DNA from: an uncultured Bacilli bacterium
GTDB lineage: Bacteria > Bacillota_I > Bacilli_A > RF39 > UBA660
Direction: 5' to 3'
DNA: 64,000 bases
NCBI GenBank assembly: GCA_934086315.1
Contig: CAKOHZ010000001.1
Span: 620,001-684,000 of the forward strand
Part shown: one piece after another, positions 52,137 through 59,806 of the stretch
Layout: the number at the start of each line of letters is the position of its first letter
How positions within the stretch are numbered: position 1 is the first letter of the stretch
Made by a program: the position numbers and the translations under genes
Notes under the pieces: generated by a model
The model's input: only the letters and a program-made list of their open reading frames with translations
The model's database searches: none
Told to the model about the DNA's origin: nothing

Positions 52137-52835
52137 ATGAAAGATAGCACTATTAAAGAAATGTTAGAAAGTGAGCGTCCAAGAGAAAGAATGATGATGC
52201 TTGGTACTAATAACTTATCTAACGAAGAATTAATATCAATAATACTTAAAACTGGTACTAGTGGTTACTCAGTTAAAACTCTATCAAGAAATATTTTAAG
52301 TGAATTAGATGATATAACATCTCTAAAAGATATGACTATAAATAGACTAACTAAAATAAAAGGAATAGGTAAAGTAAAAGCAATAGAACTATTGTCTGCT
52401 ATAGAACTAGGTAAAAGAGTATATTATGCTAATGAACAGAAAGAAGTAGTTCTAAATAACTCAAGAAAGATATTTGAATACTTTAAGAATATTTTTACAT
52501 ACGAAAAGCAAGAAAATTTCTATGCAATATACTTAGATACTAAATCAAAACTTATATCATTTAAACTATTATTTAAAGGTACTCTTAACTCATCTACCGT
52601 TCATCCAAGGGAAGTATTTAAGCATGCATTCTTAGAAAGTGCTGCTAGTGTAGTAGTAATTCATAATCATCCAAGCGGAGACGTAAGTCCTAGTATCCAA
52701 GATATAGAAGTAACTGAATCATTAATGAAAATAGGTTCCGTAGTTAAAATACCGGTAATAGATCACATAATAATTGGTAAAGATAAATACTATAGTTTTT
52801 ATGAATATATGAATACACTCAAGAATAAACTTTAA
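52137..52835 (+). CDS. radC: RadC family protein (JAMM fold)
   Basis: The 232-residue protein has an N-terminal helix-hairpin-helix region (LTKIKGIGKVKAIELLS) and a JAMM metalloprotease-like domain with HNHPSGDVSPSIQD. The biochemical role is uncertain; it is linked to competence and DNA transactions. ATG 52137 follows TAGGAGG; an upstream ATG at 52107 lacks a ribosome-binding site. It is followed 1 bp later by spoIVFA-like and spoIVFB genes, keeping Bacillus order without mreBCD/minCD in between. Confidence 0.93.
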   Translation: MKDSTIKEMLESERPRERMMMLGTNNLSNEELISIILKTGTSGYSVKTLSRNILSELDDITSLKDMTINRLTKIKGIGKVKAIELLSAIELGKRVYYANEQKEVVLNNSRKIFEYFKNIFTYEKQENFYAIYLDTKSKLISFKLLFKGTLNSSTVHPREVFKHAFLESAASVVVIHNHPSGDVSPSIQDIEVTESLMKIGSVVKIPVIDHIIIGKDKYYSFYEYMNTLKNKL

Positions 52836-52836
52836 T

Positions 52837-53394
52837 ATGACATACGAAGAATATAAAAATAATAAGAATCATAAAGATCCAAATGAAAATAATTTTTTTA
52901 AGAATCTACTTAGTAAATTTCTAACCATAGTAGTATTTACTCTTTTAGTAGTAATCATAAGTAATCATAGTTCATCTTTTAAATCATTTATCGTAGATAA
53001 AGTATTAAATTCAACTTTTGATTTTAGTAAGATAAATAAACTAATAAGTAATGTAACAGATATATTTGATACGAAAGATAATACATTAAATGTATCTAAA
53101 GTTTATAAAGATAGTGAAAAATATAAAGATGGTCTTAAATATATTTTAAATGGAGAAGAAAATGTATATTTAAGTGATTCTGGTATTATAACTTTTATCG
53201 GTGAAAAAGAAGGGTATAATAACACTATAATAGTACAACAAAGTAATGGCTATTATGCATGGTATGGAAATGTAACTGAAAAAGTAAAATTATATGATTA
53301 TGTAGAAAAAGGTACTGTCATAGGTACAGCTACTGATGAATATTATTATGTTCTTTTAAAAGATGATAAACCAGTAAATATAAATGAAAATTAA
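52837..53394 (+). CDS. spoIVFA: SpoIVFA-like membrane protein with degenerate LytM domain
   Basis: A 185-residue protein with one transmembrane helix (about 27-45) and a C-terminal LytM-like fold (GIITFIGEKEGYNNTIIVQQ, GYYAWYGNV, VEKGTVIGTATDEYYYVLL) in which the zinc ligands are absent, as in SpoIVFA. In Bacillus SpoIVFA holds and inhibits the pro-sigma-K protease SpoIVFB. It overlaps spoIVFB by 11 bp and has no strong ribosome-binding site, so translation is coupled to radC. Confidence 0.78.
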   Translation: MTYEEYKNNKNHKDPNENNFFKNLLSKFLTIVVFTLLVVIISNHSSSFKSFIVDKVLNSTFDFSKINKLISNVTDIFDTKDNTLNVSKVYKDSEKYKDGLKYILNGEENVYLSDSGIITFIGEKEGYNNTIIVQQSNGYYAWYGNVTEKVKLYDYVEKGTVIGTATDEYYYVLLKDDKPVNINEN

Positions 53395-54118
53395 TATAAA
53401 TAATTCTACTTATGTTTGCTTACTTCTTTCTTTTTTAGCAGGCTATTTTGAATACGTTTATTTGTTTTTATTAACTATTTTAATACATGAATGTGGTCAC
53501 ATGATATTTGCTAAAATAATAGGTTTTAAATTTGATAAGATAATACTTTATCCATTTGGTGGTATTACTATTTATAATGAAGACTTAAATGTAAACTCTA
53601 ATAAAGAATTATTTGTTTTACTAGGAGGTATTACTTGTCAATTATTATTTTTCTTACTTATATTTATACTTTATAATAACTCATTAATAACTGATCACAC
53701 ATACACAATTATTAAAAGAATAAACATAATATTAGTGTCTTTTAACTTTATGCCAGTTCTACCACTTGATGGAGGCAAATTATCAAATATAATATTTGAT
53801 AAAATATTTAATTATAGACTTTCTAATACTATTAGTATAATAATAAGTATATTTTTTATATGTATTTTTATCTTAAAAAACAAAACAATCTTTGGAATAA
53901 TTCTAACTTTATTCTTAATAAAAAGTATTGTTATAGAGGTATTAAACTTGAAATATAAATATAATAAATTCTTACTAGAACGTTATATAAATAATTATAA
54001 TTTTAAAAGTACAATAATAGTATCAAGTATATATAAATTTAAAAGAGATAAAAAACATATAATAAATAATACTTTTGAACATGATTTTTTATGTAAATTA
54101 TTTGACACAACTAAATAA
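53384..54118 (+). CDS. spoIVFB: SpoIVFB-type intramembrane zinc protease (M50)
   Basis: Site-2 protease; the Bacillus relative activates sigma-K in the mother cell by cutting pro-sigma-K. The 244 residues include HECGH (His35, Glu36, His39) and LPLDGG (Asp129), spanning about six helices, and a C-terminal cytoplasmic region about the length of a CBS-like domain. All catalytic ligands are intact. The gene sits between spoIVFA and rplU exactly as in Bacillus. Its 3' end carries the rplU promoter. Confidence 0.9.
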   Translation: MKININNSTYVCLLLSFLAGYFEYVYLFLLTILIHECGHMIFAKIIGFKFDKIILYPFGGITIYNEDLNVNSNKELFVLLGGITCQLLFFLLIFILYNNSLITDHTYTIIKRINIILVSFNFMPVLPLDGGKLSNIIFDKIFNYRLSNTISIIISIFFICIFILKNKTIFGIILTLFLIKSIVIEVLNLKYKYNKFLLERYINNYNFKSTIIVSSIYKFKRDKKHIINNTFEHDFLCKLFDTTK

Positions 54119-54130
54119 ATATGCTAAAAT
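54102..54130 (+). promoter_or_regulatory. Promoter of rplU-prp-rpmA
   Basis: TTGACA at 54102-54107, a 17-nt spacer, and TAAAAT at 54125-54130 with TGC in front. The -35 lies inside the spoIVFB coding end. Confidence 0.8.
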
Positions 54131-54136
54131 ATCCAT

Positions 54137-54222
54137 GTTTGTAGAAATCTTTCTCTACAACCGCATTGAGAAGGTTAATAAAAAAAGAGCAATCTTACCT
54201 TAAGAGCGAGTCTTATTGAAGG
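54137..54222 (+). ncRNA. Candidate L21 leader RNA
   Basis: A structured leader between the promoter and rplU. It includes a perfect 7-bp hairpin TTGTAGA / TCTACAA (54139-54145 and 54154-54160) and further GC-richer segments before the ribosome-binding site. Position matches the Firmicutes L21 leader that autoregulates this operon. Not matched to a model. Confidence 0.55.
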
Positions 54223-54231
54223 AGGAATAAA

Positions 54232-54531
54232 ATGAAAGCAATATTCGTAACTGGTGGAAAACAATATATGGTTGAAGAAGGACAAGAACTATATGTTGAA
54301 AAACTAGACAATGAAGTAGAATCAGAAGTTGTTTTTGATGAAGTTTTATATGTTGATGGTAAAGTAGGTACTCCTACTGTTAAAGGAGCTAAGGTTGTTG
54401 CTAAAGTGTTAAAACACGGAAAGCAAAAAAAGATTTTAGTATTTAAATATAAACCAAAGAAAAAATATAGAAAAACTCAAGGACATAGACAACCTTATAC
54501 TAAAATTCTTATCAAATCTATTACTAAGTAA
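54232..54531 (+). CDS. rplU: 50S ribosomal protein L21
   Basis: Large-subunit protein binding 23S rRNA. The 99 residues match L21: AIFVTGGKQYMVEEGQELYV, the VDGKVGTPTVKGA strand, and the basic KYRKTQGHRQPYTKI end. GAAGGAGG precedes the ATG. First gene of the L21-Prp-L27 operon with a structured leader. Confidence 0.98.
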   Translation: MKAIFVTGGKQYMVEEGQELYVEKLDNEVESEVVFDEVLYVDGKVGTPTVKGAKVVAKVLKHGKQKKILVFKYKPKKKYRKTQGHRQPYTKILIKSITK

Positions 54532-54848
54532 TGATTAGAGTAGAAATAAATAAGAAAAATAATGTCATAGAAAGTATTCACTGTATTGGTCATGCAGGAT
54601 ATGCAGATTATGGAAAAGATATAGTTTGTGCATCTTTTAGTACAATGATAATTACAACAATAAATGCAATACTTGAATTTGACAAAGAAGCTATTAGTTA
54701 TACTGATACTAATGATTTAAAGATTATTAATATTAAGAAAGATAATATAACAAATGGTCTACTTAATAACTTAGTTAATATGATATATGAACTAAGGGAC
54801 AATTATGATAAAAATATTAAAGTTAAGGAGGAAAACCAAGATGTTTAA
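54531..54848 (+). CDS. prp: Ribosomal-processing cysteine protease Prp
   Basis: Removes the N-terminal extension of L27, an essential step in Firmicutes. The 105 residues have His21 (GHAGYADYG) and Cys33 (DIVCASFS), the catalytic pair. The start codon shares a base with the rplU stop (TAATG) and the 3' end overlaps rpmA by 8 bp. The cleavable leader on L27 directly downstream confirms the role. Confidence 0.93.
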   Translation: MIRVEINKKNNVIESIHCIGHAGYADYGKDIVCASFSTMIITTINAILEFDKEAISYTDTNDLKIINIKKDNITNGLLNNLVNMIYELRDNYDKNIKVKEENQDV

Positions 54849-55125
54849 AATGAATTTAAATATACAATTATTCGCATCTAAAAAAGGTGTTGGTTCTACA
54901 AAGAATGGTAGAGATTCTGCTGGTCGTAGATTAGGAGCTAAACTTAGTGACGGACAAGTTGCTAAAGCTGGAGCTATTATCTATCGTCAAAGAGGAACTA
55001 AAATTTATCCAGGTACTAACGTAGGTATGGGTAAAGATCATACTTTATATGCTAAAGTTAGCGGAAATGTAAAGTTTGAAAGAAAAGGAAAAGATAAAAA
55101 ACAAGTTAGTGTTTATGAGAACTAG
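54841..55125 (+). CDS. rpmA: 50S ribosomal protein L27 with Prp-cleavable leader
   Basis: Large-subunit protein reaching the peptidyl-transferase centre. It starts at 54841 after AAGGAGG, giving 94 residues. The N-terminal MFKMNLNIQLFAS precedes the mature KKGVGSTKNGRDS; this extension, with the LFA-S cut site, is the Prp substrate. The leader is a few residues longer than in Bacillus. Later parts (GRRLGAKLSDGQ, GTKIYPGTNVGMGKDHTL) are conserved. Confidence 0.97.
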   Translation: MFKMNLNIQLFASKKGVGSTKNGRDSAGRRLGAKLSDGQVAKAGAIIYRQRGTKIYPGTNVGMGKDHTLYAKVSGNVKFERKGKDKKQVSVYEN

Positions 55126-55142
55126 TAATAGTTCTTTTTTTT
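55118..55142 (+). terminator. Terminator of rplU-prp-rpmA
   Basis: Stem AGAACTA / TAGTTCT with loop GTAA and eight T; overlaps the rpmA stop. Confidence 0.9.
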
Positions 55143-55155
55143 TATGTGCTCACTA

Positions 55156-55164
55156 TGCTATAAT
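55156..55164 (+). promoter_or_regulatory. Extended -10 promoter of the 55186 gene
   Basis: TGC TATAAT, followed by TAGGTGAT and ATG 55186. Confidence 0.6.
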
Positions 55165-55185
55165 ACAAACTCAGTAGGTGATAAT

Positions 55186-55407
55186 ATGTTGTATAAAGGA
55201 ACTATGTTTTCAGTAGAAAACATAGATTGTTATGAAGAAGAACTGGAATACTCTAGAGAAAGAGTAAGAGTTGAGAAAGAAAATGGAAAAAAATTTGAAA
55301 ATATAGATGATTTAAGTAACTTTGAAATAGCACATTCATTAGGAAGCAAACTTAAAGCTATGGAAAATGATGATTCATTTGAAATAACGGACCCCAAAAT
55401 AAAATAA
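55186..55407 (+). pseudogene. Unknown protein, N-terminal part before a frameshift
   Basis: 73 codons beginning MLYKGTMFSVENIDCY, charged and helical. The frame ends at 55407 without a terminator, while the -1 frame is open from 55383 and runs on for 383 codons in the same style to 56534. The switch region is the run of four C at 55392-55395 followed by AAAA. One base too many here, or -1 slippage, would give a single protein of about 449 residues. Family not recognised. Confidence 0.55.
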
Positions 55408-56534
55408 TTGCAATACTTGACAAAGAATACAAAGAATTAGTACATGATTATGATGGAATCAGTTCTTCAGATGAAATAATATATGAAAAAGTTAGCGATG
55501 AAGAAGGAAATATATATGGAAGAGAAATTTTAACAGGAAGTCTTTTTCCAATCGCAAGTGATACTTCAATAGATGTTAAAGAGTATGAAGTAGTAAGAAA
55601 TGATGGATGGTCTAATACAATTGATATGACATTAATTATTACTCAAAACTTTAAACATAGAAATTATGCTAGATTAGAAACAGTATTAGTTGATAATGAA
55701 GTAGCATCTCCAAATGAAATAGAAGAATATAAAACAAGATTTGATACTGGATTTAGACATGAAAAGAGAAAAGAAACATTTCTAAAAAGAATAAAAGAAA
55801 ATTCAAATACGAACACTTTAATAGAAGAAGTAGAAGTATCAGTAGTAAAACCTAAAAAGAAAGAAAAGAAACAAAGAGAAAGCCAAGATAATATCACTAA
55901 AGTAATGGAAGGTATTGAGTACTTAATAAGAAAATTAAAAAAGATTAATCCAAACAAAGCCAAAGAATTTAATAAAAGATATGAAAGTGCTTTAAGTGAA
56001 GAAGATATACTTAGTAAAAGTAATATTTCACTAGCAACACTTATAAATTTAGAAGCATCTTTAGAATTTGAACTAATGTTTACTAAAGGAGAAAATACAA
56101 CTTTGGCAGAAAAATTAGAAGAATTAAAAAGAGAATACTTAACACACTTTGTAACTGGTAGTGAAGATAAAACTAAAATAACACTTGATGATTTAGATAA
56201 ATTAATGGAATTGTTTTTAAAAACAAAAGACAATTATAGCATCTTAGAACAAAGAAAAATTCTTAGAAACTTTGCTAGTGTTTATTTGTTGGAAGTGAAA
56301 GAAAATGAAGCTGATGTAACACTAAAAAGACTTGAAGATAGTTACTTTGAAGATTTAAGGAAATCAATTATTATATGTATTGATGCACTAGTTGAAAATG
56401 GATTTGTTAAAAGTAACATGATTGCAGAACTATCAAAAGAAGAAACAACCGAAGAAGTGTTAAATCTAATTAGAAGTCTTGAGTTTAATAAATTATCCAA
56501 AGAACAAGTAAAAGAATTGAAATTAACTATATAA
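55395..56534 (+). CDS. Unknown protein, main part (frameshift-linked to 55186)
   Basis: Continuation in the -1 frame: QNKIIAILDKEYKELVHDYD and onward, with a strand-rich N-terminal half (VRNDGWSNTIDMTLIITQ) and a long charged helical C-terminal half (LEKLEELKREYL-type segments, possibly coiled coil). The first ATG in this frame is 55626, but the 75 codons before it are clearly protein-like. No motif, signal peptide or membrane helix. Function unknown; no relation to its ribosomal-protein neighbours is implied. Confidence 0.65.
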   Translation, partial: QNKIIAILDKEYKELVHDYDGISSSDEIIYEKVSDEEGNIYGREILTGSLFPIASDTSIDVKEYEVVRNDGWSNTIDMTLIITQNFKHRNYARLETVLVDNEVASPNEIEEYKTRFDTGFRHEKRKETFLKRIKENSNTNTLIEEVEVSVVKPKKKEKKQRESQDNITKVMEGIEYLIRKLKKINPNKAKEFNKRYESALSEEDILSKSNISLATLINLEASLEFELMFTKGENTTLAEKLEELKREYLTHFVTGSEDKTKITLDDLDKLMELFLKTKDNYSILEQRKILRNFASVYLLEVKENEADVTLKRLEDSYFEDLRKSIIICIDALVENGFVKSNMIAELSKEETTEEVLNLIRSLEFNKLSKEQVKELKLTI

Positions 56535-56560
56535 GAACTAGAAATAGTTCTTTATTTTTT
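56533..56560 (+). terminator. Terminator of the 55186-56534 gene
   Basis: Stem AAGAACTA / TAGTTCTT with a GAAA tetraloop and T-rich tail. Confidence 0.8.
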
Positions 56561-56662
56561 GTAAAATATTATTGGTGAATTAAATGAAAAATAAACCTAA
56601 TATAATAGAAAATAACTACTTATTAAATAAATTTTATAAATAGTGGATCACTTCTGATATTT

Positions 56663-58387
56663 ATGACATTATTACTAGTGTCAAATTTATTTCTAAATAT
56701 ATATGTAGATATCTATATAATAATGTTTCTTTTAATACTTTGTATAATCAACATGATAACTATAAATAAGTATTTAAAGAAATATAAAGAATGTACAAGT
56801 ACTAAAATAGAAATAACAAGTAATGATTCAAGATACTTAGAATACTTTGAGAAAAATTATATAAGAAGTAAATACTTTAGTATTATCTACATAGTTATAT
56901 TTATTATTTCTTTATTATTTATGATATTTACAATAAGCAAAGGTAGAATATTTACAATATCATCAATTATTATAATGATACTTATGATAACATTATTCAT
57001 AAGAAAAGTACTACTTAGAAAAAATTATAAAAGAATAAATACAACTACAAAGAATATAAAAGAACAACCTGTATCAAAGAAAAATATAATAATAAAAACA
57101 ATATTAAGAAGTATATTAAATGTAATAGTAATAACATCAATATATGGCTTTTATAATAATGCGTGGTACGCTTCTTGGTTAATAGCTCTTGCTTCCATAA
57201 TAGTAATAATTTTAAAAATATTAATTAATAACCCATGTAATGAATTTTATATGATTAAAAAGAAAAGAGTAACTACCAAAGTATTAAATCTATTATTATT
57301 TATTTCAGTAGTAGCAGGTATTATCGCATCATTCATAATTGCTCCACCATTTTTAATGGATTATATATACAATGTAAAAGAAGTAGAACATAAAGAATAT
57401 AAAATAGAGTTTGCTGATAATAAATATAAAATTTATAAAAATGATACTAGTGATTTCAAGATACTTCAGTTATCAGACATACATATAGGTGGAAGCTATA
57501 CAACTATGAATAAAGATATAAAAGCGATGAATGCAATTAAAGCACTAGTAAATGAAACAAAACCTGATTTCATCATAATAACAGGAGACTTAGTATATCC
57601 AATTGTGGTTCAAACATTCACTTGGAATAATAGAAGATCCTTCTTACAACTGGGATACTTTATGAGTAGTCTTGGTATACATTGGACATTTGTCTATGGT
57701 AATCATGATACAGAACGTTTAGCTACAACAAATTTACATATTTTAGAGGATAGAGTACTAGAAACATTCAAGCTAGATAATAAGTATTATAAAGGTGGAA
57801 AATTACTTTATTATAATGAAAACAGAGAAGTAGATGGAAGAAGTAATATGGTAATAGAACTTATAAATAATGACAATAAGATAAACACAGTATTCTATTT
57901 ATTAGATTCAAACTCATATATAAATAATAACTTTAATAATTATGACTTCATCCACAAAAATCAAGTAGAGTGGTACAAAGAAAAAGTAACTGAAATAGGT
58001 TCAAATATTCCATCTATGATGTTCTTACATATTCCTCTTCCAGAAACAAAAGAAGCAATTGAAAAATATAAAAATAATAGTAAAGATGTTAAATACTATT
58101 ATAGAGAAGTTAATGAGGATGTTTGCGCTACCAAAAATGATTCAACGCTATTTGATACAGTGGTTTCTCTTGGAAGCACTAAAGCTATATTCTATGGGCA
58201 CGATCACTATAACAATATATCTTTAGAATATAAAGGAGTTAGACTTACATATGGTATGAGTATAGATTATCTTGCAAGTCCAGGAATAGAAAATAAAATT
58301 GAACAAAGGGGTGCAACACTAATAACAATTAAAAATGATAGTTCATTTGATATAAACCAAGTAAAACTTGACTCAATTAAGCACTAA
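56663..58387 (+). CDS. Membrane-anchored calcineurin-like phosphoesterase (possible start at 56584 via +1 shift)
   Basis: The 574 residues have an N-terminal membrane part (about five hydrophobic segments) and a C-terminal metallophosphoesterase domain with LSDIHIG, ITGDLVYP, VYGNHDTE, LHIPLP and FYGHDHYNN, all metal ligands present. It is related to the YkuE/purple-phosphatase-like group; the substrate is unknown. The ATG at 56663 has no good ribosome-binding site. GGTGA-ATG at 56584 opens 19 codons ending in TAG (56641), and a +1 shift there joins the frames, giving KFYK-SGSLLIFMTLLL. The true start is probably 56584. Confidence 0.85.
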   Translation: MTLLLVSNLFLNIYVDIYIIMFLLILCIINMITINKYLKKYKECTSTKIEITSNDSRYLEYFEKNYIRSKYFSIIYIVIFIISLLFMIFTISKGRIFTISSIIIMILMITLFIRKVLLRKNYKRINTTTKNIKEQPVSKKNIIIKTILRSILNVIVITSIYGFYNNAWYASWLIALASIIVIILKILINNPCNEFYMIKKKRVTTKVLNLLLFISVVAGIIASFIIAPPFLMDYIYNVKEVEHKEYKIEFADNKYKIYKNDTSDFKILQLSDIHIGGSYTTMNKDIKAMNAIKALVNETKPDFIIITGDLVYPIVVQTFTWNNRRSFLQLGYFMSSLGIHWTFVYGNHDTERLATTNLHILEDRVLETFKLDNKYYKGGKLLYYNENREVDGRSNMVIELINNDNKINTVFYLLDSNSYINNNFNNYDFIHKNQVEWYKEKVTEIGSNIPSMMFLHIPLPETKEAIEKYKNNSKDVKYYYREVNEDVCATKNDSTLFDTVVSLGSTKAIFYGHDHYNNISLEYKGVRLTYGMSIDYLASPGIENKIEQRGATLITIKNDSSFDINQVKLDSIKH

Positions 58388-58401
58388 AAGTGCTTTTTTT
58401 A
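58379..58401 (+). terminator. Terminator of the phosphoesterase gene
   Basis: Stem AAGCACT / AGTGCTT with loop AAA and T7; overlaps the stop codon. Confidence 0.9.
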
Positions 58402-58470
58402 TGCATAATTTTAATTTAGCACAAGATAGAGAAAAACACATGATATACTTTTGTCATCAAAGAAAAAACA

Positions 58471-58503
58471 TTTATCACACAATAAGAAAAATCGCGTGAT
58501 AAA
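58471..58503 (+). promoter_or_regulatory. Inverted repeat upstream of the 58529 gene
   Basis: Perfect 8-bp arms TTTATCAC (58471-58478) and GTGATAAA (58496-58503) separated by 17 nt, just upstream of the AAGGAAGG ribosome-binding site. It could be an operator for a dimeric regulator. Confidence 0.45.
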
Positions 58504-58528
58504 CTGATTCTATTAAAGGAAGGAAAAT

Positions 58529-58906
58529 ATGAATAAAGAAAATAATATTACTAATAAAATAATAGAGGTATTCTATAAGGAAAGCCCAGGAGATAAAATA
58601 GTAATAAAAGAAAAATTGAATAAAGAAGAACTAGAAAACATTAGAAATGAAATTTGTCCGCTAAACATAACAAGATTATATGAATATGATGTTTTAATCG
58701 CATCATTAGGAAAATATATAGATTTAATATATCCATTAATAGATATATTAGATAGATTATGGTTAGAATCATTTAGAACTTTTAAAGAAGACTATTCAAT
58801 AGATAGATTTGGAGATATTTTAAGTGAAGTAAATGATAACGTAGATGATATTTTAACATTGAGTTATGAAGACATCGTAAAAGAAATAAAGAAATTAGGA
58901 TATTAA
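58529..58906 (+). CDS. Uncharacterised small acidic protein
   Basis: A 125-residue soluble helical protein, acidic, starting MNKENNITNKIIEVFYK. No motif recognised. AAGGAAGG precedes the ATG. It pairs with a very basic 91-residue protein 20 bp downstream; the small acidic/basic two-gene layout is what toxin-antitoxin or regulator pairs look like, but nothing else supports that. Confidence 0.6.
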   Translation: MNKENNITNKIIEVFYKESPGDKIVIKEKLNKEELENIRNEICPLNITRLYEYDVLIASLGKYIDLIYPLIDILDRLWLESFRTFKEDYSIDRFGDILSEVNDNVDDILTLSYEDIVKEIKKLGY

Positions 58907-58926
58907 AAAGATAAGAAGTTAAATTT

Positions 58927-59202
58927 ATGAAAAGAGTAACTAAACATGGTAAGAAAAGAATAAGAGAAAGAATAGGTGTGAGAAACACAAGATACAACTA
59001 TAGGCAAGCCAGAATAAAAGGAAACTATAACTATCAATATGATGGAGATTTTAGAAAATTTTTAGATTATTTAGCTTACAAAAATAAACATAGAATAACT
59101 GTTTATAATAACTATATCTATATAATAAAGAATAACAAATTAGTTACTGTTCTAAATGTACCCCAAAAATATAAAAATTTAACTCCAATATACACAAAAT
59201 AA
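58927..59202 (+). CDS. Small basic protein of unknown family
   Basis: A 91-residue protein with a strongly basic N-terminus (KRVTKHGKKRIRERIG), a middle FRKFLDYLAYKNKHR segment and a C-terminal strand pair (NNYIYIIKNNKLVTVLNVP). The KHxKKRxRER...G start and final VYxxxLVTVxxxP pattern recur in small phage- and plasmid-borne proteins of unknown role, possibly nucleic-acid-binding. It has no clear ribosome-binding site and is probably co-translated with the preceding gene. Confidence 0.6.
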   Translation: MKRVTKHGKKRIRERIGVRNTRYNYRQARIKGNYNYQYDGDFRKFLDYLAYKNKHRITVYNNYIYIIKNNKLVTVLNVPQKYKNLTPIYTK

Positions 59203-59216
59203 TAGGTAAATAATGT

Positions 59217-59245
59217 AACTAAAAATCACTATAATTCATACCATA
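59217..59245 (+). promoter_or_regulatory. Candidate sigma-K promoter of the CotY/Z gene
   Basis: AACT at 59217-59220, a 16-nt spacer, and CATACCATA at 59237-59245. This matches the mother-cell sigma-K pattern (AC, 16 nt, CATANNNTA). Expected start near 59252, upstream of AAAGGAGTGG and ATG 59276. Confidence 0.6.
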
Positions 59246-59275
59246 TTAATGAATAGAAATAAAGGAGTGGATTAT

Positions 59276-59707
59276 ATGTGTAATAATAATAACGACAATA
59301 ACAATTGCAATAAATGTGATAACTGCATAATGGAAATCTTACAAGTTATTAATGTCCTACAATCTAACGCTTGTCCAGACAGTTGCTTACTTTCTTGTGA
59401 TAGACCTGCATTAGGTGGAGGAACAAACTGTGTTATATGTAACACTCGTCCAATAATGTTATATACTTGCGCAGGAAATGGTACACCATTTAGTATGCCA
59501 GTTAGCAGAAGTGAAACAGATACAACTAGTAGCGTATTTAGAGTAGAAAAAATAGATGGATGTTGTTGTACATTTAGAGTACTAGCAAACAATCCAGACA
59601 CAACATCACTTTATCCTTATGTAAGTACAGACTCATTATTTACAATGGATTGCAATTGCTTATGTGCAATAAGATGCTTAAATGATACATTCATAGAATG
59701 TGTATAG
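59276..59707 (+). CDS. CotY/CotZ-type cysteine-rich spore coat protein
   Basis: A 143-residue protein with about 20 Cys. The C-terminal half carries the CotY/CotZ signature: VFRVEKIDGCCCTFRVL and the FTMDCNCLCAIRCLNDTFI ending. The N-terminus is an Asn/Asp/Cys tract (CNNNNDNNNCNKCDNC). In Bacillus these proteins crosslink the outer coat or exosporium crust through disulphides. ATG 59276 follows AAAGGAGTGG; an ATG at 59249 is inside the likely leader. The sigma-K-like promoter upstream fits late mother-cell expression. Confidence 0.85.
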   Translation: MCNNNNDNNNCNKCDNCIMEILQVINVLQSNACPDSCLLSCDRPALGGGTNCVICNTRPIMLYTCAGNGTPFSMPVSRSETDTTSSVFRVEKIDGCCCTFRVLANNPDTTSLYPYVSTDSLFTMDCNCLCAIRCLNDTFIECV

Positions 59708-59731
59708 AGTTCTTAAATGAACTCTTTTTTA
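59706..59731 (+). terminator. Terminator of the CotY/Z gene
   Basis: Stem AGAGTTC / GAACTCT with loop TTAAAT and T6; overlaps the stop codon. Confidence 0.85.
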
Positions 59732-59737
59732 TTTATC

Positions 59738-59766
59738 TTGACAAAATAATTTTAAATGTATAATAT
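59738..59766 (+). promoter_or_regulatory. Promoter of topA
   Basis: TTGACA at 59738-59743. The -10 is either TATAAT at 59759-59764 (15-nt spacer) or TAATAT at 59761-59766 (17-nt spacer). AAAGGAG and ATG 59807 follow. Confidence 0.6.
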
Positions 59767-59806
59767 TATTTAAAGGGAAAGACATAATATAAAATAAAGG
59801 AGAAAT

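Noticed and set aside
55664..56233. Minus-strand ORF of 189 codons
   Set aside because: Shadow of the plus-strand gene; Ser/Phe/Leu-rich composition reflects the complement of Lys/Glu/Asn codons.
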